Shown here piece by piece: positions 8,284 to 19,449 of a DNA stretch of 64,000 bases. This stretch comes from Nocardia sp. XZ_19_385. GTDB taxonomy: Bacteria > Actinomycetota > Actinomycetes > Mycobacteriales > Mycobacteriaceae. The DNA is taken from contig NZ_JACVEE010000002.1 in assembly GCF_015355755.1 (NCBI RefSeq), positions 1,488,001 to 1,552,000 of the forward strand, in the 5' to 3' direction. Both the position numbers and the translations under genes were made by a program. Below the pieces are notes generated by a model, which did no database searches, had not been told where the DNA came from, and saw only the letters and a list, made by a program, of their open reading frames with translations. Each line of letters begins with the position of its first letter. Position 1 is the stretch's first letter.

Positions 8284-9270
8284 TCAGAGCCCGTCGGGCA
8301 GTGAGCGCAGGATGCCGCGGCCGTAGCGCTGGAACTGGGTGTCGTCCACCATGCCCAGCGAATGCCGCTCGACCAGCAGCTCCCACTCCGAATACAGCTG
8401 CGACACACTGGGATCCGCCGGACCCATGGCGCCGTCGGTGGCGGAGCGGCGGACCGCGAAGTTCAGGGCCAGGCTGACCCGCTCGGTGTCGGCACGGTCG
8501 GTGCCGGTGAAGCGCAGCGTCATCTTGCCGTCGTTCACCTCGAGCGCGGGTTCGTGGCGGGTGGTGCCGATCTCGCCGGGGGAGGCCTTGGTGCCGTCGG
8601 TGCTGTGCGCCCAGAGCACGGCCGCGATCGGCAGCTCGTGCGCGTAGCGGGTGCCGCTGCCGATGGAGATGAACAGCAGCCGCTCGGTGGTGGCGGCCAG
8701 CAAACCCGGTCCGTTGCCGGCGGGCGGATGGGCCACGGCCACCGCGGTTTCCAGCACGTATTCCTCGGAGGTGACGAATCGATGCAGCGCGGCGACGGCG
8801 GACTTGGCTTCGCGCTTGGCAGCCATGCGGTGCACGGCGCGGTCCACGTCGGCGCGGACGGGGCCGTTCTTGTCCCAGGTCGGATCCGGCGGATGCAGAT
8901 CGGGGGCGGCGACATCGATGCGCTGAGTCGCCAGAATCTGGGCGTTGATCTTGTCGACGATCTCGCTCGCCTGCGGCACATCGTGCTCGGCGATCAGAAC
9001 TGGTAGGGGAGTGCGGTCGGCGGGGACGCCGGTGAGGACCGGGGTCGGGTACCGCAGGTAGATCTCGATGACGACCGCGTCGTCGGCACGCCGGTTCAAT
9101 CGGACCTTTAGTAGATCGGTGACCGGAACGTCGAGCACGCGCTCGCCATCGGTCCCCGGTCTCAAGACGATCAAACGTCCGCGGCCGTGGCGCACTATCG
9201 CTGTGGGTGTCCGTAGCTCGACTATGTCCATACCCCCTGCGTTCGGTTCGGCATGATCGGGGCCCTCCAC
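8284..9270 (-). CDS. Conserved hypothetical protein with PH-like/short C-terminal helical domain
   Basis: A 328-residue soluble protein that I do not recognise by name. Residues about 15-110 are strand-rich. Residues about 195-290 (LLAATTERLLFISIG) resemble a PH/YokE-like strand module. The last 40 residues (ELLVERHSLGMVDDTQFQRYGRGIL) resemble a short SHOCT-like helical hairpin. The GTG at 9270 has AGGTG upstream. An in-frame ATG at 9231 with AGGGGG only one base away is an alternative. No enzyme motif is seen. It faces away from ftsH. Confidence 0.6.
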   Translation of the reverse strand: MEGPDHAEPNAGGMDIVELRTPTAIVRHGRGRLIVLRPGTDGERVLDVPVTDLLKVRLNRRADDAVVIEIYLRYPTPVLTGVPADRTPLPVLIAEHDVPQASEIVDKINAQILATQRIDVAAPDLHPPDPTWDKNGPVRADVDRAVHRMAAKREAKSAVAALHRFVTSEEYVLETAVAVAHPPAGNGPGLLAATTERLLFISIGSGTRYAHELPIAAVLWAHSTDGTKASPGEIGTTRHEPALEVNDGKMTLRFTGTDRADTERVSLALNFAVRRSATDGAMGPADPSVSQLYSEWELLVERHSLGMVDDTQFQRYGRGILRSLPDGL

Positions 9271-9560
9271 GGTTACACCTACGCCTTCTCCGGGCCGGAC
9301 CTCTCATGTCGTGCTCTTGATGTGTCGTCGCCCACGATAGGCCGAACATGCCATGATTGTGAGCACTTGAGTTAACCCGGACCGGTGAGATCGGGAACCG
9401 ACGAGGTCCTCCGGCCGTTTAACCCTCGAACTGCACCAAGTGCCGAGCTGCGCGATGTATCGAGTAGAACCGTACGCGGTAACGTGGCATGTCCGCATCC
9501 GAACCCCGTCCGAGCGGGGCCGGAGACCACGGAAAGGACTGGCCGACCGGCCGACGCTCT

Positions 9561-11924
9561 ATGAACCGCAAGACAGTGTTTCGCACCCTGGCCATAATCG
9601 CGGGCATCTTGCTCGTGGTCTATGCGTTCAGCTATTTCGGCAACGACACGCGCGGGTGGAAGAACGTCGACACCTCCGTGGCCCTGCAGCAGCTGAACGA
9701 CAAGGCCAACGTCAAGAACGTGCAGATCGATGACCGCGAGCAACAGCTCCGGATCGAACTGAACAACGGCAACGACGCCACCAAAGGCTCGAACAAGATC
9801 CTCGCGAAGTATCCGAGCGGTACTTCCAACCAGATCTTCGACGCGGTGAAGTCGACCGGTACGCAGTACAACACGGTGGTCAAGACCGAAGGCTGGCTGA
9901 CCCAGATCCTGTTGTTCGTGCTGCCGATGATCATCCTGCTGGGCCTGTTCGTCTTCGTGATGGGACGCATGCAGGGCGGCGGCCGCGGCGGCATGATGGG
10001 CTTCGGTAAATCCAAGGCCAAGCAGCTGTCCAAGGACATGCCCAAGACCACGTTCGCGGATGTGGCCGGCGCCGACGAGGCCGTCGAAGAGCTCTACGAA
10101 ATCAAGGACTTCCTGCAGAACCCGGTCCGCTACCAGGCCCTGGGCGCGAAGATCCCGAAGGGCGTGCTGCTCTACGGTCCCCCCGGTACCGGTAAGACGC
10201 TGCTGGCGCGCGCCGTCGCCGGTGAAGCCGGTGTCCCGTTCTTCACCATCTCCGGTTCCGACTTCGTCGAGATGTTCGTCGGTGTCGGCGCCTCCCGCGT
10301 GCGTGACCTGTTCGATCAGGCCAAGCAGAACAGCCCCTGCATCATCTTCGTCGACGAGATCGACGCGGTCGGCCGCCAGCGCGGCGCCGGCCTCGGCGGC
10401 GGTCACGACGAACGCGAGCAGACGCTGAACCAGTTGCTCGTCGAGATGGACGGCTTCGGTGACCGCACCGGCGTCATCCTGATCGCGGCGACCAACCGCC
10501 CCGACATCCTGGATCCGGCGCTGCTGCGCCCGGGCCGCTTCGACCGCCAGATCCCGGTCAGCAACCCGGACCTGGCCGGCCGTCGCGCCATCCTGCGGGT
10601 GCACTCCTCGGGCAAGCCGATCTCGCCCGACGCCGACCTCGAGGGCTTGGCCAAGCGCACCGTCGGCATGTCCGGCGCCGATCTGGCCAACGTCATCAAC
10701 GAGGCCGCGCTGCTCACCGCCCGCGAGAACGGCTCGGTCATCACCGGCGCCAACCTCGAGGAATCGGTGGACCGCGTGATCGGCGGCCCGCGCCGCAAGA
10801 GCCGCATCATCAGCGAGCACGAGAAGAAGATCACCGCCTACCACGAGGGTGGCCACACCCTGGCGGCCTGGGCGATGCCCGATATCGAGCCCGTCTACAA
10901 GGTCACCATCCTGGCGCGCGGCCGCACCGGCGGCCATGCCATGACGGTCCCCGAGGACGACAAGGGCCTGATGACCCGCTCGGAGATGATCGCCCGCCTG
11001 GTCATGGCCATGGGTGGTCGCGCGGCCGAGGAACTGGTGTTCCACGAGCCGACCACCGGTGCGTCCTCCGATATCGACCAGGCCACCAAGATCGCCCGCG
11101 CGATGGTCACCGAGTACGGCATGAGCGCCCGCCTGGGTGCGGTGCGCTACGGCCAGGAGGGCGGGGATCCGTTCCTCGGCCGGTCGATGGGTCAGCATTC
11201 GGATTACTCGCACGAGGTCGCCGGCGCCATCGACGAGGAGGTGCGCAACCTCATCGAGGCCGCGCACACCGAGGCGTGGGCCATCCTGAACGAGTACCGC
11301 GATGTGCTGGACGTGCTGGCCACCGCGCTGCTGGAGAAGGAAACGCTGCACCGCCGCGAGCTCGAGGAACTGCTCGCCGCGGTCGAAAAGCGCCCGCGTA
11401 TCACCGCTTTCAACGATTTCGGTGATCGCATGCCCTCGGACAAGCCGCCGGTGAAGACGCCGCGCGAGCTGGCCCAGGAACGTGGCGAGCCGTGGCCGCC
11501 CGCCGAGTCGCTGCCCGCCCCGGCGGCGGCGCAGCGTGAGCCCGCACCGGCCAACGGCTATCCGCCGGAGGGGTACACGGGTCAGCCGCAGTACAAGTAC
11601 CCGCCCGCGGCCGATCCCGGTTACCGTCCGCAGCCGACCCAGGGTTTCCCGCGTCCCGCGGGCGGCACCCAGGGTTCGCGTCCGGATTACGGCGCTCCCG
11701 CCGGTTGGTCCGCGCCGGGCTGGCCGCCGCGCGAGGAGCCGCAGCAGCAGCAGCCCGGTCAGCCCTATCAGCAGTGGCGTAACCCGCAGCCGGGCCAGCC
11801 GCAGCAGGGTCAGCAACCGCAGGGTCAGCAGCCGGATCGGGGCTACGACCGCGGCGGTTACGACGAGCCGTCCTCCGGTGAGGGCGAGAACCGCGATTGG
11901 GATGGCCCGAACAGCCGGCACTGA
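9561..11924 (+). CDS. ftsH: ATP-dependent zinc metalloprotease FtsH
   Basis: The 787-residue membrane AAA+ protease degrades misassembled membrane proteins and short-lived regulators. The N-terminal membrane segment is at about 8-26 and the second at about 113-135. Walker A GPPGTGKT is at 206-213, Walker B FVDEID near 275, and the zinc-protease motif HEGGH at 428-432. The C-terminal 180 residues form a Pro/Gln/Gly-rich tail that includes [14 protein letters not shown] and is absent from shorter homologues. The start MNRKTV aligns with the mycobacterial protein. No clear ribosome site precedes it, and an in-frame ATG at 9489 would add 24 residues. It heads the fol-pan cofactor block, as in M. 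tuberculosis (Rv3610c). Confidence 0.96.
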   Translation: MNRKTVFRTLAIIAGILLVVYAFSYFGNDTRGWKNVDTSVALQQLNDKANVKNVQIDDREQQLRIELNNGNDATKGSNKILAKYPSGTSNQIFDAVKSTGTQYNTVVKTEGWLTQILLFVLPMIILLGLFVFVMGRMQGGGRGGMMGFGKSKAKQLSKDMPKTTFADVAGADEAVEELYEIKDFLQNPVRYQALGAKIPKGVLLYGPPGTGKTLLARAVAGEAGVPFFTISGSDFVEMFVGVGASRVRDLFDQAKQNSPCIIFVDEIDAVGRQRGAGLGGGHDEREQTLNQLLVEMDGFGDRTGVILIAATNRPDILDPALLRPGRFDRQIPVSNPDLAGRRAILRVHSSGKPISPDADLEGLAKRTVGMSGADLANVINEAALLTARENGSVITGANLEESVDRVIGGPRRKSRIISEHEKKITAYHEGGHTLAAWAMPDIEPVYKVTILARGRTGGHAMTVPEDDKGLMTRSEMIARLVMAMGGRAAEELVFHEPTTGASSDIDQATKIARAMVTEYGMSARLGAVRYGQEGGDPFLGRSMGQHSDYSHEVAGAIDEEVRNLIEAAHTEAWAILNEYRDVLDVLATALLEKETLHRRELEELLAAVEKRPRITAFNDFGDRMPSDKPPVKTPRELAQERGEPWPPAESLPAPAAAQREPAPANGYPPEGYTGQPQYKYPPAADPGYRPQPTQGFPRPAGGTQGSRPDYGAPAGWSAPGWPPREEPQQQQPGQPYQQWRNPQPGQPQQGQQPQGQQPDRGYDRGGYDEPSSGEGENRDWDGPNSRH

Positions 11925-12037
11925 GCGGATTAATGCGCGGCCCGGACCCGTTGTGATCAACGGGATCGGGCGCCATTTACGCTCGTACGGTGGGTGCCGA
12001 GAGATTGCCGGCGTCCCGGGATTTGGAGGTGTCTCGA

Positions 12038-12733
12038 TTGTCGGCCAACCAGCACAGTGACAGCCACTCGCTCGGCGTCGCGAACGGTGCTGTCGATCAG
12101 ACGCCCGTCAACGGAGCCAACGGCGTGGCACCGGTGAAAGACCTGGTCGCACTCGAAACCGGGCGCACCTTCGATCAGCCGCGCGCCGAAGCCGCGATCC
12201 GCGAATTGCTGCTCGCGGTGGGGGAGAACCCGGACCGTCCCGGTCTGATCGACACCCCGTCCCGCGTCGCGCGCGCCTACCGCGAAATGTTCGCCGGGCT
12301 CTACCAGGAGCCGGACGCGGTGCTCAACACCACCTTCGACGAAGGTCATCAGGAATTGGTGCTGGTCCGCGATATCCCGATGTATTCGACCTGCGAACAC
12401 CACCTGGTGTCGTTCCACGGTGTCGCGCACGTCGGCTATATCCCCGGCACGCACGGCCGGGTGACGGGTCTGTCCAAGCTGGCCCGGCTGGTCGACCTGT
12501 ACTCCAAGCGCCCGCAGGTGCAGGAGCGGCTGACCAGTCAGATCGCCGATGCCATCATGCGCAAGCTGGATCCGCGCGGCGCCATCGTGGTGGTGGAGGC
12601 CGAGCACCTGTGCATGGCCATGCGCGGCATCCGCAAGCCCGGCGCGAGCACCACGACGTCGGCGGTGCGCGGCATGCTGCAGTCCAACGCCGCCTCGCGT
12701 GCCGAGGCGCTGGACCTCATCCTCCGGAAGTGA
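12038..12733 (+). CDS. folE: GTP cyclohydrolase I
   Basis: Catalyses GTP to 7,8-dihydroneopterin triphosphate, the first step of folate synthesis. The 231-residue protein has the zinc-site CEHH motif (STCEHHLV) and the second cysteine in EHLCMAMRG, plus [12 protein letters not shown]. The TTG at 12038 was chosen because a near-perfect GGAGGT stands seven bases before it; a GTG at 11990 in the same frame lacks such a site. The stop codon overlaps the folP start as GTGA, so folE-folP-folB-folK form one translationally coupled operon. Confidence 0.96.
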   Translation: MSANQHSDSHSLGVANGAVDQTPVNGANGVAPVKDLVALETGRTFDQPRAEAAIRELLLAVGENPDRPGLIDTPSRVARAYREMFAGLYQEPDAVLNTTFDEGHQELVLVRDIPMYSTCEHHLVSFHGVAHVGYIPGTHGRVTGLSKLARLVDLYSKRPQVQERLTSQIADAIMRKLDPRGAIVVVEAEHLCMAMRGIRKPGASTTTSAVRGMLQSNAASRAEALDLILRK

Positions 12734-13653
12734 AGTCGTCGATGGTGGCTCCGCGTGGGGGGCGGTCGTGTGTGGTGATGGGCGTTGTGAACGTCACCAG
12801 CGATTCGTTTTCCGACGGTGGCCGCTATCTGGATCCTGATGTGGCTGTGGCACACGGGATCTCGCTGCACGAGCTGGGTGCCGACATTGTCGACGTCGGG
12901 GGTGAATCCACTCGGCCGGGCGCGGCTCGGATTGATCCGGAAACCGAGGCGGCCCGGGTGGTTCCGGTGATCCGCGGTCTCGCGGCGGCGGGCGTGCCGA
13001 CCAGCGTGGACACCATGCGGGCGAGCGTGGCCGAGGCCGCCATCGCCGCGGGTGTGTCCATGGTGAACGACGTCTCCGGTGGGCGCGCCGACGTCGGCAT
13101 GGTGAAAGTCGTTGCGGCGGCCAAGGTTCCATGGGTTCTGATGCATTGGCGCGCTGATGCGAACTACCAGCACACCGGTCCCGCCGAGCACTATGACGAC
13201 GTGGTCGCCGAGGTGGCGCGGGAGTTGCGGCAGCAGGTCGAAATGGCCGTGGCCGGCGGTGTCGACTACGACAAGCTGATCCTGGATCCGGGCATCGGTT
13301 TCGCCAAGAACGCAGACCACAACTGGGAGTTGCTGGGCGCGTTGGCGGCCGGGTCCGAGCTGACCGACATGGGTTTGCCGATCCTGATCGGGGCTTCGCG
13401 GAAACGCTTCCTCGGTTCGTTGCTGGCCGACGCCGACGGGCCGCGCCCGCCGGACGGCCGGGAGATCGCGACCGCCACCATTTCCGCGCTGGCCGCCGAA
13501 CACGGTGCATGGGGTGTACGTGTGCACGACGTGCGTGCTTCGCTGGACGCCATCGCGGTCACCGACGCCTGTACTCGGGCCGCCGCCCGGGTGCGGGAAA
13601 AGCATCGGCGCCCCGAAAACGGGCTGTGGTCCCGGAGGGAAGTACGGCATTGA
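12730..13653 (+). CDS. folP: Dihydropteroate synthase
   Basis: Condenses p-aminobenzoate with hydroxymethyl-dihydropterin diphosphate; the target of sulfonamides. Conserved motifs are [15 protein letters not shown] near residue 20, the GGESTRPGA loop, [15 protein letters not shown] and GASRKRF near the end. The 307-residue reading starts at a GTG overlapping the folE stop; an ATG four codons later (12742) is also possible. The segment between LMHWRAD and LILDPG ([13 protein letters not shown]) matches the actinobacterial FolP1 type. Its stop is followed closely by folB. Confidence 0.95.
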   Translation: MKSSMVAPRGGRSCVVMGVVNVTSDSFSDGGRYLDPDVAVAHGISLHELGADIVDVGGESTRPGAARIDPETEAARVVPVIRGLAAAGVPTSVDTMRASVAEAAIAAGVSMVNDVSGGRADVGMVKVVAAAKVPWVLMHWRADANYQHTGPAEHYDDVVAEVARELRQQVEMAVAGGVDYDKLILDPGIGFAKNADHNWELLGALAAGSELTDMGLPILIGASRKRFLGSLLADADGPRPPDGREIATATISALAAEHGAWGVRVHDVRASLDAIAVTDACTRAAARVREKHRRPENGLWSRREVRH

Positions 13654-13691
13654 GCACTGGGGGATGGAAGCCGACGGAGGAGGCGGGGCGG

Positions 13692-14057
13692 GTGAGCGCA
13701 GACCGCATCGAGCTGCGCGGCCTGCGCGTCTTCGCCCATCACGGAGTTTTCGATTTCGAGCGCCGGGACGGCCAGGAGTTCATCGTCGATCTCACGCTGT
13801 GGACCGACTTCGCGGCCGCCGCGAAGTCCGACGACATCGCCGACACCGTGCACTACGGCGAACTGGCCGAGCTGGCGGTGCGGATCGTGCAGGGCACGCC
13901 GCGCAACCTGATCGAGACGGTGGCCGCCGAACTCGCCGACGAGGTGATGACCGATCCGCGGGTGCAGGCCTGTGAGGTGGTGCTGCACAAGCCCTCCGCG
14001 CCGATCCCGCACACCTTCGCCGACGTCCGCGTCGTGACCAAGAGGGCTCGCGAGTGA
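13692..14057 (+). CDS. folB: Dihydroneopterin aldolase
   Basis: Splits 7,8-dihydroneopterin to 6-hydroxymethyl-7,8-dihydropterin and glycolaldehyde. The 121-residue protein shows the family pattern: [20 protein letters not shown], a mid-protein TVHYGEL and catalytic Lys in [11 protein letters not shown]. The GTG at 13692 is preceded by GGAGGAGG about eight bases away. A TTG at 13650 overlapping the folP stop is in frame and would add 14 residues. Its own stop overlaps folK by GTGA. Confidence 0.94.
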   Translation: MSADRIELRGLRVFAHHGVFDFERRDGQEFIVDLTLWTDFAAAAKSDDIADTVHYGELAELAVRIVQGTPRNLIETVAAELADEVMTDPRVQACEVVLHKPSAPIPHTFADVRVVTKRARE

Positions 14058-14596
14058 CGCGCGCGGTGTTGTCGATCGGCTCGAATCTCGGGGACCGGCT
14101 CGCGCATCTCCGCAGCGTCGTGGACGGACTGGGGGAGCGGGTGCGCGCGGTGTCCCCGGTGTACTCGACCCCACCGTGGGGCGGTGTCGAACAGGACGAC
14201 TACCTCAATGCCATTGTGCTGGTGGACGACCCGGCGTTCGGCTGCATGGACTGGCTGCGCGCCGGTCAACGGCTGGAGCAGGCCGCCGATCGGGTGCGCG
14301 AGGTGCGCTGGGGCGCGCGAACCCTCGATGTCGACGTGGTCTGGTGCGCCGCGGGCGAAAAGCCCCTGCGCAGCGCCGCCCCCGAACTGACGCTCCCGCA
14401 TCCGCAGGCGCACAACCGCGCGTTCGTGCTGGTGCCGTGGCTGGACGTGGACCCGGCCGCCGAACTCGAAGTCGACGGCGAAGCGCACCCGGTGCGTGAG
14501 CTGCTGCGGCGACTGGACCCGGCCGAGCGCGACGGCGTCCGCCGGACCGAGCACATCCTGGCCATCACGACCAGCAAGGGCGAGCCGTGCAACTGA
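14054..14596 (+). CDS. folK: 6-hydroxymethyl-7,8-dihydropterin pyrophosphokinase
   Basis: Transfers pyrophosphate from ATP to hydroxymethyl-dihydropterin, feeding FolP. The 180-residue protein has SIGSNLGDR at the N-terminus, [16 protein letters not shown], the metal-binding DVDVVW pair and the [16 protein letters not shown] signature. The C-terminal 25 residues go beyond the enzyme core. The GTG start overlaps the folB stop. The stop codon is overlapped ten bases by the DUF3180 gene. Confidence 0.95.
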   Translation: MTRAVLSIGSNLGDRLAHLRSVVDGLGERVRAVSPVYSTPPWGGVEQDDYLNAIVLVDDPAFGCMDWLRAGQRLEQAADRVREVRWGARTLDVDVVWCAAGEKPLRSAAPELTLPHPQAHNRAFVLVPWLDVDPAAELEVDGEAHPVRELLRRLDPAERDGVRRTEHILAITTSKGEPCN

Positions 14597-15063
14597 AGCC
14601 GACCCGGATCCTGGATCTCGTCGCGAATCTGCTGATCGCGGCGGTCGTCGCCTGGGCCGCCACCCGCGTGGCGTACGGCAATTTCCCGTCGATCTCGATT
14701 TTCGCCGGGGCCTCGCTGTTTCCGGTGGCGGTGCTCGAGGCGGTGCTGGCGTTCATGATCCGGGCCAAGGTCAACAACGACGAGATCGGGGACGGCCGGA
14801 ATCGGCTGCATCCGATCACGGCAGCCCGTGCTGTGGCATTGGCCAAGGCGTCGGTGCATGTCGGTTCGATCGCCGCGGGTGTCTGGCTCGGTTTCCTGTG
14901 CTGGGTCCTCCCGCAGCGCGGGACCTTGCGCGTGGCCGCCGCGGATTCGCCCGGCGCCATCGTCGGTTTGCTCGCGGGCCTGGCGCTGGCGGCGGCGGCG
15001 TTGTGGCTCGAGTATTGCTGCAGGGCCCCCGACGACCCTTCCGACGACGCCGCAACTACCTAG
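14587..15063 (+). CDS. DUF3180 membrane protein
   Basis: A 158-residue protein with about four membrane segments (residues about 12-30, 38-58, 95-112 and 125-145), matching DUF3180 (M. tuberculosis Rv3605c position). It begins ten bases inside folK, so it is translated with the folate operon. No enzymatic motif is present. A role in the folate or pantothenate pathway is suggested only by its conserved position. Confidence 0.85.
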   Translation: MQLKPTRILDLVANLLIAAVVAWAATRVAYGNFPSISIFAGASLFPVAVLEAVLAFMIRAKVNNDEIGDGRNRLHPITAARAVALAKASVHVGSIAAGVWLGFLCWVLPQRGTLRVAAADSPGAIVGLLAGLALAAAALWLEYCCRAPDDPSDDAATT

Positions 15064-15133
15064 CAAGCAGGGCGGTCGGAATAATTCCGATAGTCCCTGT
15101 GCCTGTCGCGTCATCCGAGCTACCCTGGCGGGC

Positions 15134-16153
15134 ATGGTTTCACCCTCCCGTACCAGCACTTCCCGGTCGCGACGGGACCAAGCGGGAAAATTGTTCATCG
15201 GTTCGCTGATTCTGCTCGGTCTGGTTGCCAGCGTTTTCCTGGTCTTCAGCAACAGCTTGCAATTTGTCAGGATCGGCTTGGTCGCGGCGCTCTGGGCTGC
15301 CGTGATCGGCGCATTAGCCGCGACCCGGTACCGCAAGGAAGCCACGATCGATAAGGCCAAGGCACGCGACCTGCAGAAGGTCTACGAGTTGCAGCTGGAG
15401 CGCGAGGTCACCGCGCGCCGCGAATACGAGCTCGGCCTCGAGGCGCGGGTGCGCCAGGAGGTCGGTGCCGACGCCGCCGAAATGGCCGCCCTCAGAGCCG
15501 AGCTCAGTGTGCTGCGGCACAGTCTGCAGCGGCTCTTCGACGGCGAGCTACCCGTGGAGCGGCCCGCACTGCGTGCCGACGCCACCAGAATCCAGGAATT
15601 GCCGGGCGGTTCGACGAATCCGGCGAACAATAGCTCCGCGAATGCCGACCCCTGGGTGATGGGCCTACCGGGCACCATCGGTGAGCAAATGCGCAGCAGT
15701 GTGACCCCCGTTTTCTCGCCGGATCATCCGGAGGCCCCGCAGTTCGCGAGCCCGTTCGACGAGCCGGTGACCGCCGAAACCCAGGCCGTCCCACGCGAAT
15801 ACGACAACATCGAAGACGCCGAGATCACCGACGAGCGCCGCTACCCCGACCCGGACCGGTCCGGGTCGACGTGGGCCGGCGCCTTCACCGAAGCCAAGCC
15901 CGCCAAGGCCGCCGAGCCCAAGCCGGCCCCGCTGCGCCTGCCGCCGCCGGATCAACCGGCCGAGCCGCGCCCGCCGGCCGCCCCGCGCCCGCGACCCACC
16001 ACCACGGCCGCCCCCAGCCCGCATGTCGGCACCCCGACATCACGCCGGCGCCGCCGCGTCGACGCCGAAGCCGAGTCGGGCACCGGTGCGCGCAAGCTCT
16101 CGGTCGCCGAGATCATGGCCAACCTCCAATCCGAGGAGAACGGCCGAGCCTGA
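15134..16153 (+). CDS. DUF6779-type membrane-anchored coiled-coil protein
   Basis: The 339-residue protein has a short basic cytoplasmic start and two adjacent membrane segments (residues about 18-60). A charged coiled-coil follows (about 75-140, rich in QLEREVTARREYELGLEA-type heptads). The rest is a long Pro/Ala-rich disordered tail ending KLSVAEIMANLQSEENGRA. It occupies the Rv3604c position. The layout suggests a membrane-tethered scaffold, perhaps with a short C-terminal interaction motif. The function is unknown. Confidence 0.78.
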   Translation: MVSPSRTSTSRSRRDQAGKLFIGSLILLGLVASVFLVFSNSLQFVRIGLVAALWAAVIGALAATRYRKEATIDKAKARDLQKVYELQLEREVTARREYELGLEARVRQEVGADAAEMAALRAELSVLRHSLQRLFDGELPVERPALRADATRIQELPGGSTNPANNSSANADPWVMGLPGTIGEQMRSSVTPVFSPDHPEAPQFASPFDEPVTAETQAVPREYDNIEDAEITDERRYPDPDRSGSTWAGAFTEAKPAKAAEPKPAPLRLPPPDQPAEPRPPAAPRPRPTTTAAPSPHVGTPTSRRRRRVDAEAESGTGARKLSVAEIMANLQSEENGRA

Positions 16154-16277
16154 CCCGGCTGGTGCCGCAGATCACGCCCGCCCGCCGTGGCGTCGGCGAA
16201 CCCCGGGCCGATATCCTCTACACGTAACGTCTGGTACCCGCTTGCCGGGACTGGAACGACATCTCGAGAGGACAACG

Positions 16278-17228
16278 TTGACCTCTAGAAGCATGACTTC
16301 TGACGGTGGTGGAGCCGAGGACTTCGACCCCGCGCCCGCACGCCTGACGGTGGGAATCGTCTCGGCGGGACGCGTCGGTTCGGCCCTCGGTGTCGCCTTG
16401 GAACGCGCCGGGCACGTGGTGTTCGGCGTCTCCGCCATTTCCGACGCCTCCGTGCACCGGGCGCGTACCCGCCTGCCCGATTCCGAAATCCTCCCGGTGG
16501 AGGACGTGGCCGCGCGCAGCGAACTACTGCTGCTGGCTGTCCCGGACGCCGAGCTGGCCGGCCTGGTGCGCGGCATGGCCGCCGCCGGTGTGGTCCGCCC
16601 GGGCACGATCGTCGCGCACACCTCCGGCGCCAACGGCGTCGGCGTGCTCGCCCCGCTCACCGCGAACGGCGTGCTGCCGCTGGCCATTCATCCCGCCATG
16701 ACCTTCACCGGTCACGACGAGGACGTCGCCCGGCTGGGCAACGCCTGCTTCGGCATCACCGCCGCCGACGACATCGGCTACGCCATCGCCCAGTCGCTGG
16801 TGATCGAGATGGGCGGCGAACCGGTCCGGGTCGCCGAGGAGAATCGCACGCTGTACCACGCCGCGCTGGCGCACGGCAGCAATCACCTGGTCACCGTGAT
16901 CGTGGACGCGGTGGCGGCGCTGCGGCAGGCCCTGGCCGGTCCCGGCCTGCTCGGTCAGCAAATCGTCGACGAGCAGCCGAACGGGCTGGCCGAACGCCTG
17001 CTCGCCCCGCTCGCCTCGGCCGCGCTGGACAACGCGCTGCGCCGTGGCCAGGCCGCCTTGACCGGGCCGGTGGCACGCGGTGACGCCGAGGCAGTCGCCG
17101 CGCACCTGCACGCGCTGCAAGCCATGGACCCTCGGCTGGCTGCGGGCTACCGCGCCATGTCGCTGCGCACGGCCGAACGGGCGCAGACCAATCCCGCCCT
17201 GATCGAATTGCTGGAAGGACGCCCCTGA
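16278..17228 (+). CDS. Rossmann-like and DUF2520 domain protein (possible ketopantoate reductase-like enzyme)
   Basis: A 316-residue protein with an N-terminal dinucleotide-binding fold ([22 protein letters not shown] near residue 25) and a helical DUF2520 C-terminus. The architecture resembles the 6-phosphogluconate/ketopantoate reductase superfamily. The gene lies directly before panC with a TGATG overlap, so a step in pantothenate synthesis is plausible but unproven. The TTG at 16278 was chosen because GAGAGGA stands five bases upstream; an ATG at 16293 is the alternative. Corresponds to Rv3603c. Confidence 0.82.
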   Translation: MTSRSMTSDGGGAEDFDPAPARLTVGIVSAGRVGSALGVALERAGHVVFGVSAISDASVHRARTRLPDSEILPVEDVAARSELLLLAVPDAELAGLVRGMAAAGVVRPGTIVAHTSGANGVGVLAPLTANGVLPLAIHPAMTFTGHDEDVARLGNACFGITAADDIGYAIAQSLVIEMGGEPVRVAEENRTLYHAALAHGSNHLVTVIVDAVAALRQALAGPGLLGQQIVDEQPNGLAERLLAPLASAALDNALRRGQAALTGPVARGDAEAVAAHLHALQAMDPRLAAGYRAMSLRTAERAQTNPALIELLEGRP

Positions 17229-18133
17229 TGGATCCGAAATTGCGCGAGGCGTACCGTCCCGGCGAGCTGACCGTGCACCACGATCCCGCGGTGGTGTCGG
17301 CGATCAGCAAGGCGATGCGCACGGTCGGCCGCACCGTCGGCTTCGTCCCCACCATGGGGGCACTGCACGAGGGCCACCTCGCCATCGTGCGCGAGGCCAA
17401 GCGGCGCAACCGCATCGTCATCGTGTCGGTCTTCGTCAACCCGCTGCAATTCGGCGCCGGCGAGGACCTCGACAAATACCCGCGCACCCTGGAAGCCGAC
17501 GTGGAGCTGCTGCGCGGCGAGGGCGTCGATGTGGTGTTCGCTCCGAGCGCCCTGGACATGTACCCCGACGGCCCTCGCACCACCGTGCAGCCCGGCCCCG
17601 TCGGCGCCGAGCTGGAGGGCGCGAGCCGCCCCACGCATTTCGCGGGCATGCTGACCGTGGTCGCGAAGCTGCTGCAGATCGTCCGCCCGACCGAGGCGTT
17701 CTTCGGCGAGAAGGACTACCAGCAGCTCACCCTGATCCGGCAGCTGGTCCGGGATCTGAACTTCGACGCCACGATCGTGCCGGTGCCGACCGTGCGCGAG
17801 GCCGACGGGCTGGCGATGTCCTCGCGCAACCGTTTTCTCGATGCGGCGCAACGGGAATCGGCGCTGGCGTTGTCGGCGGCGCTGCTCGCGGGCAAGCTGG
17901 CCGGCGGGCTCGGTGCGGACGGGGTGCTGTCGGCGGCCCGGCAGGTGCTCGACGCCGCTCCCGGCGTCGAGGTCGACTACCTGGAACTGCGGTCCACGAC
18001 CCTCGGCCCCGCCCCTGTCACCGGCAACGCCCGCCTGCTGGTCGCGGCCAAGGTCGGCAATACCCGCCTGATCGACAACGTCCCCCTCGTGCTTACTCCG
18101 ACCAGCGCCGCTGTCGAAGCCGCTGTTTCCTGA
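17228..18133 (+). CDS. panC: Pantothenate synthetase (pantoate-beta-alanine ligase)
   Basis: Joins pantoate and beta-alanine at the expense of ATP to AMP. The 301-residue protein has the nucleotide-binding [11 protein letters not shown] motif, FVNPLQFG, the catalytic FGEKDYQQL region and the KMSKS-like MSSRN loop. It starts on the ATG overlapping the previous stop (TGATG), with GGAAGGA upstream. panD follows after 12 bases and coaX after a further 27, making a three-step pantothenate/CoA segment. Confidence 0.96.
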   Translation: MDPKLREAYRPGELTVHHDPAVVSAISKAMRTVGRTVGFVPTMGALHEGHLAIVREAKRRNRIVIVSVFVNPLQFGAGEDLDKYPRTLEADVELLRGEGVDVVFAPSALDMYPDGPRTTVQPGPVGAELEGASRPTHFAGMLTVVAKLLQIVRPTEAFFGEKDYQQLTLIRQLVRDLNFDATIVPVPTVREADGLAMSSRNRFLDAAQRESALALSAALLAGKLAGGLGADGVLSAARQVLDAAPGVEVDYLELRSTTLGPAPVTGNARLLVAAKVGNTRLIDNVPLVLTPTSAAVEAAVS

Positions 18134-18145
18134 AAGGCCACTCCC

Positions 18146-18565
18146 ATGCTGCGCACCATGATGAAGTCCAAGATCCACCGGGCCACCGTCACCCACGCCG
18201 ACCTGCACTACGTCGGTTCGGTGACCGTCGATCAGGATCTGCTCGACGCCGCCGATCTGCTCGAGGGCGAGCAGGTCGCGATCGTCGACATCACCAACGG
18301 CGCCCGCCTCGAGACCTACGTGATCGCCGGTGAGCGCGGTTCCGGCGTCATCGGAATCAACGGCGCCGCGGCGCATCTCGTGCACCCGGGCGACCTGGTC
18401 ATCCTGATCGCCTACGCCCAGATGAACGAGCAGGAAGTCCGCGAGTACGACCCGAAGGTGGTCTTCGTCGACGACCGCAACCGCCAGGTCGAGCTGGGTT
18501 CGGATCCGGCGCACGCCCCGGCGGGCTCGGATCTCATTTCCCCACGCGCGCTGACCTTCAACTGA
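18146..18565 (+). CDS. panD: Aspartate 1-decarboxylase
   Basis: Makes beta-alanine for PanC. The 139-residue proenzyme carries the self-cleavage site Gly24-Ser25 (HYVGSVTVD), which gives the pyruvoyl cofactor on the new alpha chain. [16 protein letters not shown] and [12 protein letters not shown] are typical. GAAAGG lies eight bases before the ATG. The C-terminal [10 protein letters not shown] tail is the usual mycobacterial/nocardial form. Confidence 0.96.
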   Translation: MLRTMMKSKIHRATVTHADLHYVGSVTVDQDLLDAADLLEGEQVAIVDITNGARLETYVIAGERGSGVIGINGAAAHLVHPGDLVILIAYAQMNEQEVREYDPKVVFVDDRNRQVELGSDPAHAPAGSDLISPRALTFN

Positions 18566-18592
18566 CGACCAAACCTCGGGATCGGGTGAGCA

Positions 18593-19387
18593 ATGCTGCT
18601 GACCATCGACGTCCGGAACACCCACGTCGAATTGGGACTGTTCTCGGGCTCCGGTAATCACGCGAAGCTGGTGCGGCACTGGCGGTTACATACCAACCCA
18701 TTGCTGACCGCCGACGAATTCGCCATGCAGGTGCGCGGCCTGGTCGGCGATCAGGTGGACCAGGTGACGGGCGTCGCCGCGCTGTCCACGGTGCCGCCGG
18801 TATTGCGCGAGATCCGGCTCATGCTGGAGCGGTATTGGCACCATGTGCCCAACATCGTCGTGGAACCCGGTGTGCGGACCGGAATTCCGCTGCTGGTCGA
18901 CAATCCGAAAGAAATCGGCGCCGACCGCATCGTGAATACCCTTGCGGCGCATCATCAATTCAGCGCAGCGGCGATTGTCGTCGATTTCGGTACCGCGACC
19001 ACCGTGGACCTGGTTTCGGCGAAGGGCGAATTCCTGGGCGGGGTGATCGCGCCGGGCGTGGAGATCTCCAGCGAGGCGCTGATCGAGCGGGCCGCGCTAC
19101 GCCGGGTGGAGCTGGCCCGCCCGCGTTCGGTGGTCGGCAAGAACACCGTCGAGGCCATCCAGTCGGGCGCGATCTACGGATTCGCCGGCCTGGTGGACGG
19201 GCTGATCGACCGGATCCGCGACGAGTTCGACGCCTTCTCCGGTGACGACGTCGCGATCGTCGCGACCGGCATCAGCGCGCCGCTCATCGTCCCGGAATCG
19301 GAGACCATCGAGCACCACGAGCCGCACCTGACCTCTACCGGCTTGCGCCTGGTCTACGAGCGCAACCAGCAGCGCCGCAAACCGTGA
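18593..19387 (+). CDS. coaX: Type III pantothenate kinase
   Basis: Phosphorylates pantothenate in the first step of CoA synthesis. The 264-residue protein has the ASKHA-fold motifs DVRNTH (residues 6-11), a GADR loop in [10 protein letters not shown], and DFGTATTVD. The DVRNTH motif differs from the common DxGNT by an Arg in place of Gly, which is also seen in mycobacterial proteins. It completes the DUF2520-panC-panD-coaX series and is the last gene before the cysteine-leader region. Confidence 0.95.
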   Translation: MLLTIDVRNTHVELGLFSGSGNHAKLVRHWRLHTNPLLTADEFAMQVRGLVGDQVDQVTGVAALSTVPPVLREIRLMLERYWHHVPNIVVEPGVRTGIPLLVDNPKEIGADRIVNTLAAHHQFSAAAIVVDFGTATTVDLVSAKGEFLGGVIAPGVEISSEALIERAALRRVELARPRSVVGKNTVEAIQSGAIYGFAGLVDGLIDRIRDEFDAFSGDDVAIVATGISAPLIVPESETIEHHEPHLTSTGLRLVYERNQQRRKP

Positions 19388-19436
19388 TGGCGCGCATCAC
19401 TGGAACCGAGGCTGGCGCCGACCGGCGGGCTGTTGT

Positions 19437-19442
19437 TATAGT
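19437..19442 (+). promoter_or_regulatory. -10 element of a putative leaderless promoter
   Basis: TATAGT fits the actinobacterial TANNNT -10 pattern and ends seven bases before the ATG at 19450. Transcription would therefore begin on or next to that ATG. No good -35 is evident, which is usual for many mycobacterial promoters. Confidence 0.55.
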
Positions 19443-19449
19443 CGCTGGC

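Noticed and set aside
9372..11960. An 862-codon open frame on the reverse strand opposite ftsH
   Set aside because: It mirrors the codon bias of ftsH, reads as Arg/Leu/Val-rich low-complexity sequence and shows no family motif. It is a GC-driven shadow.
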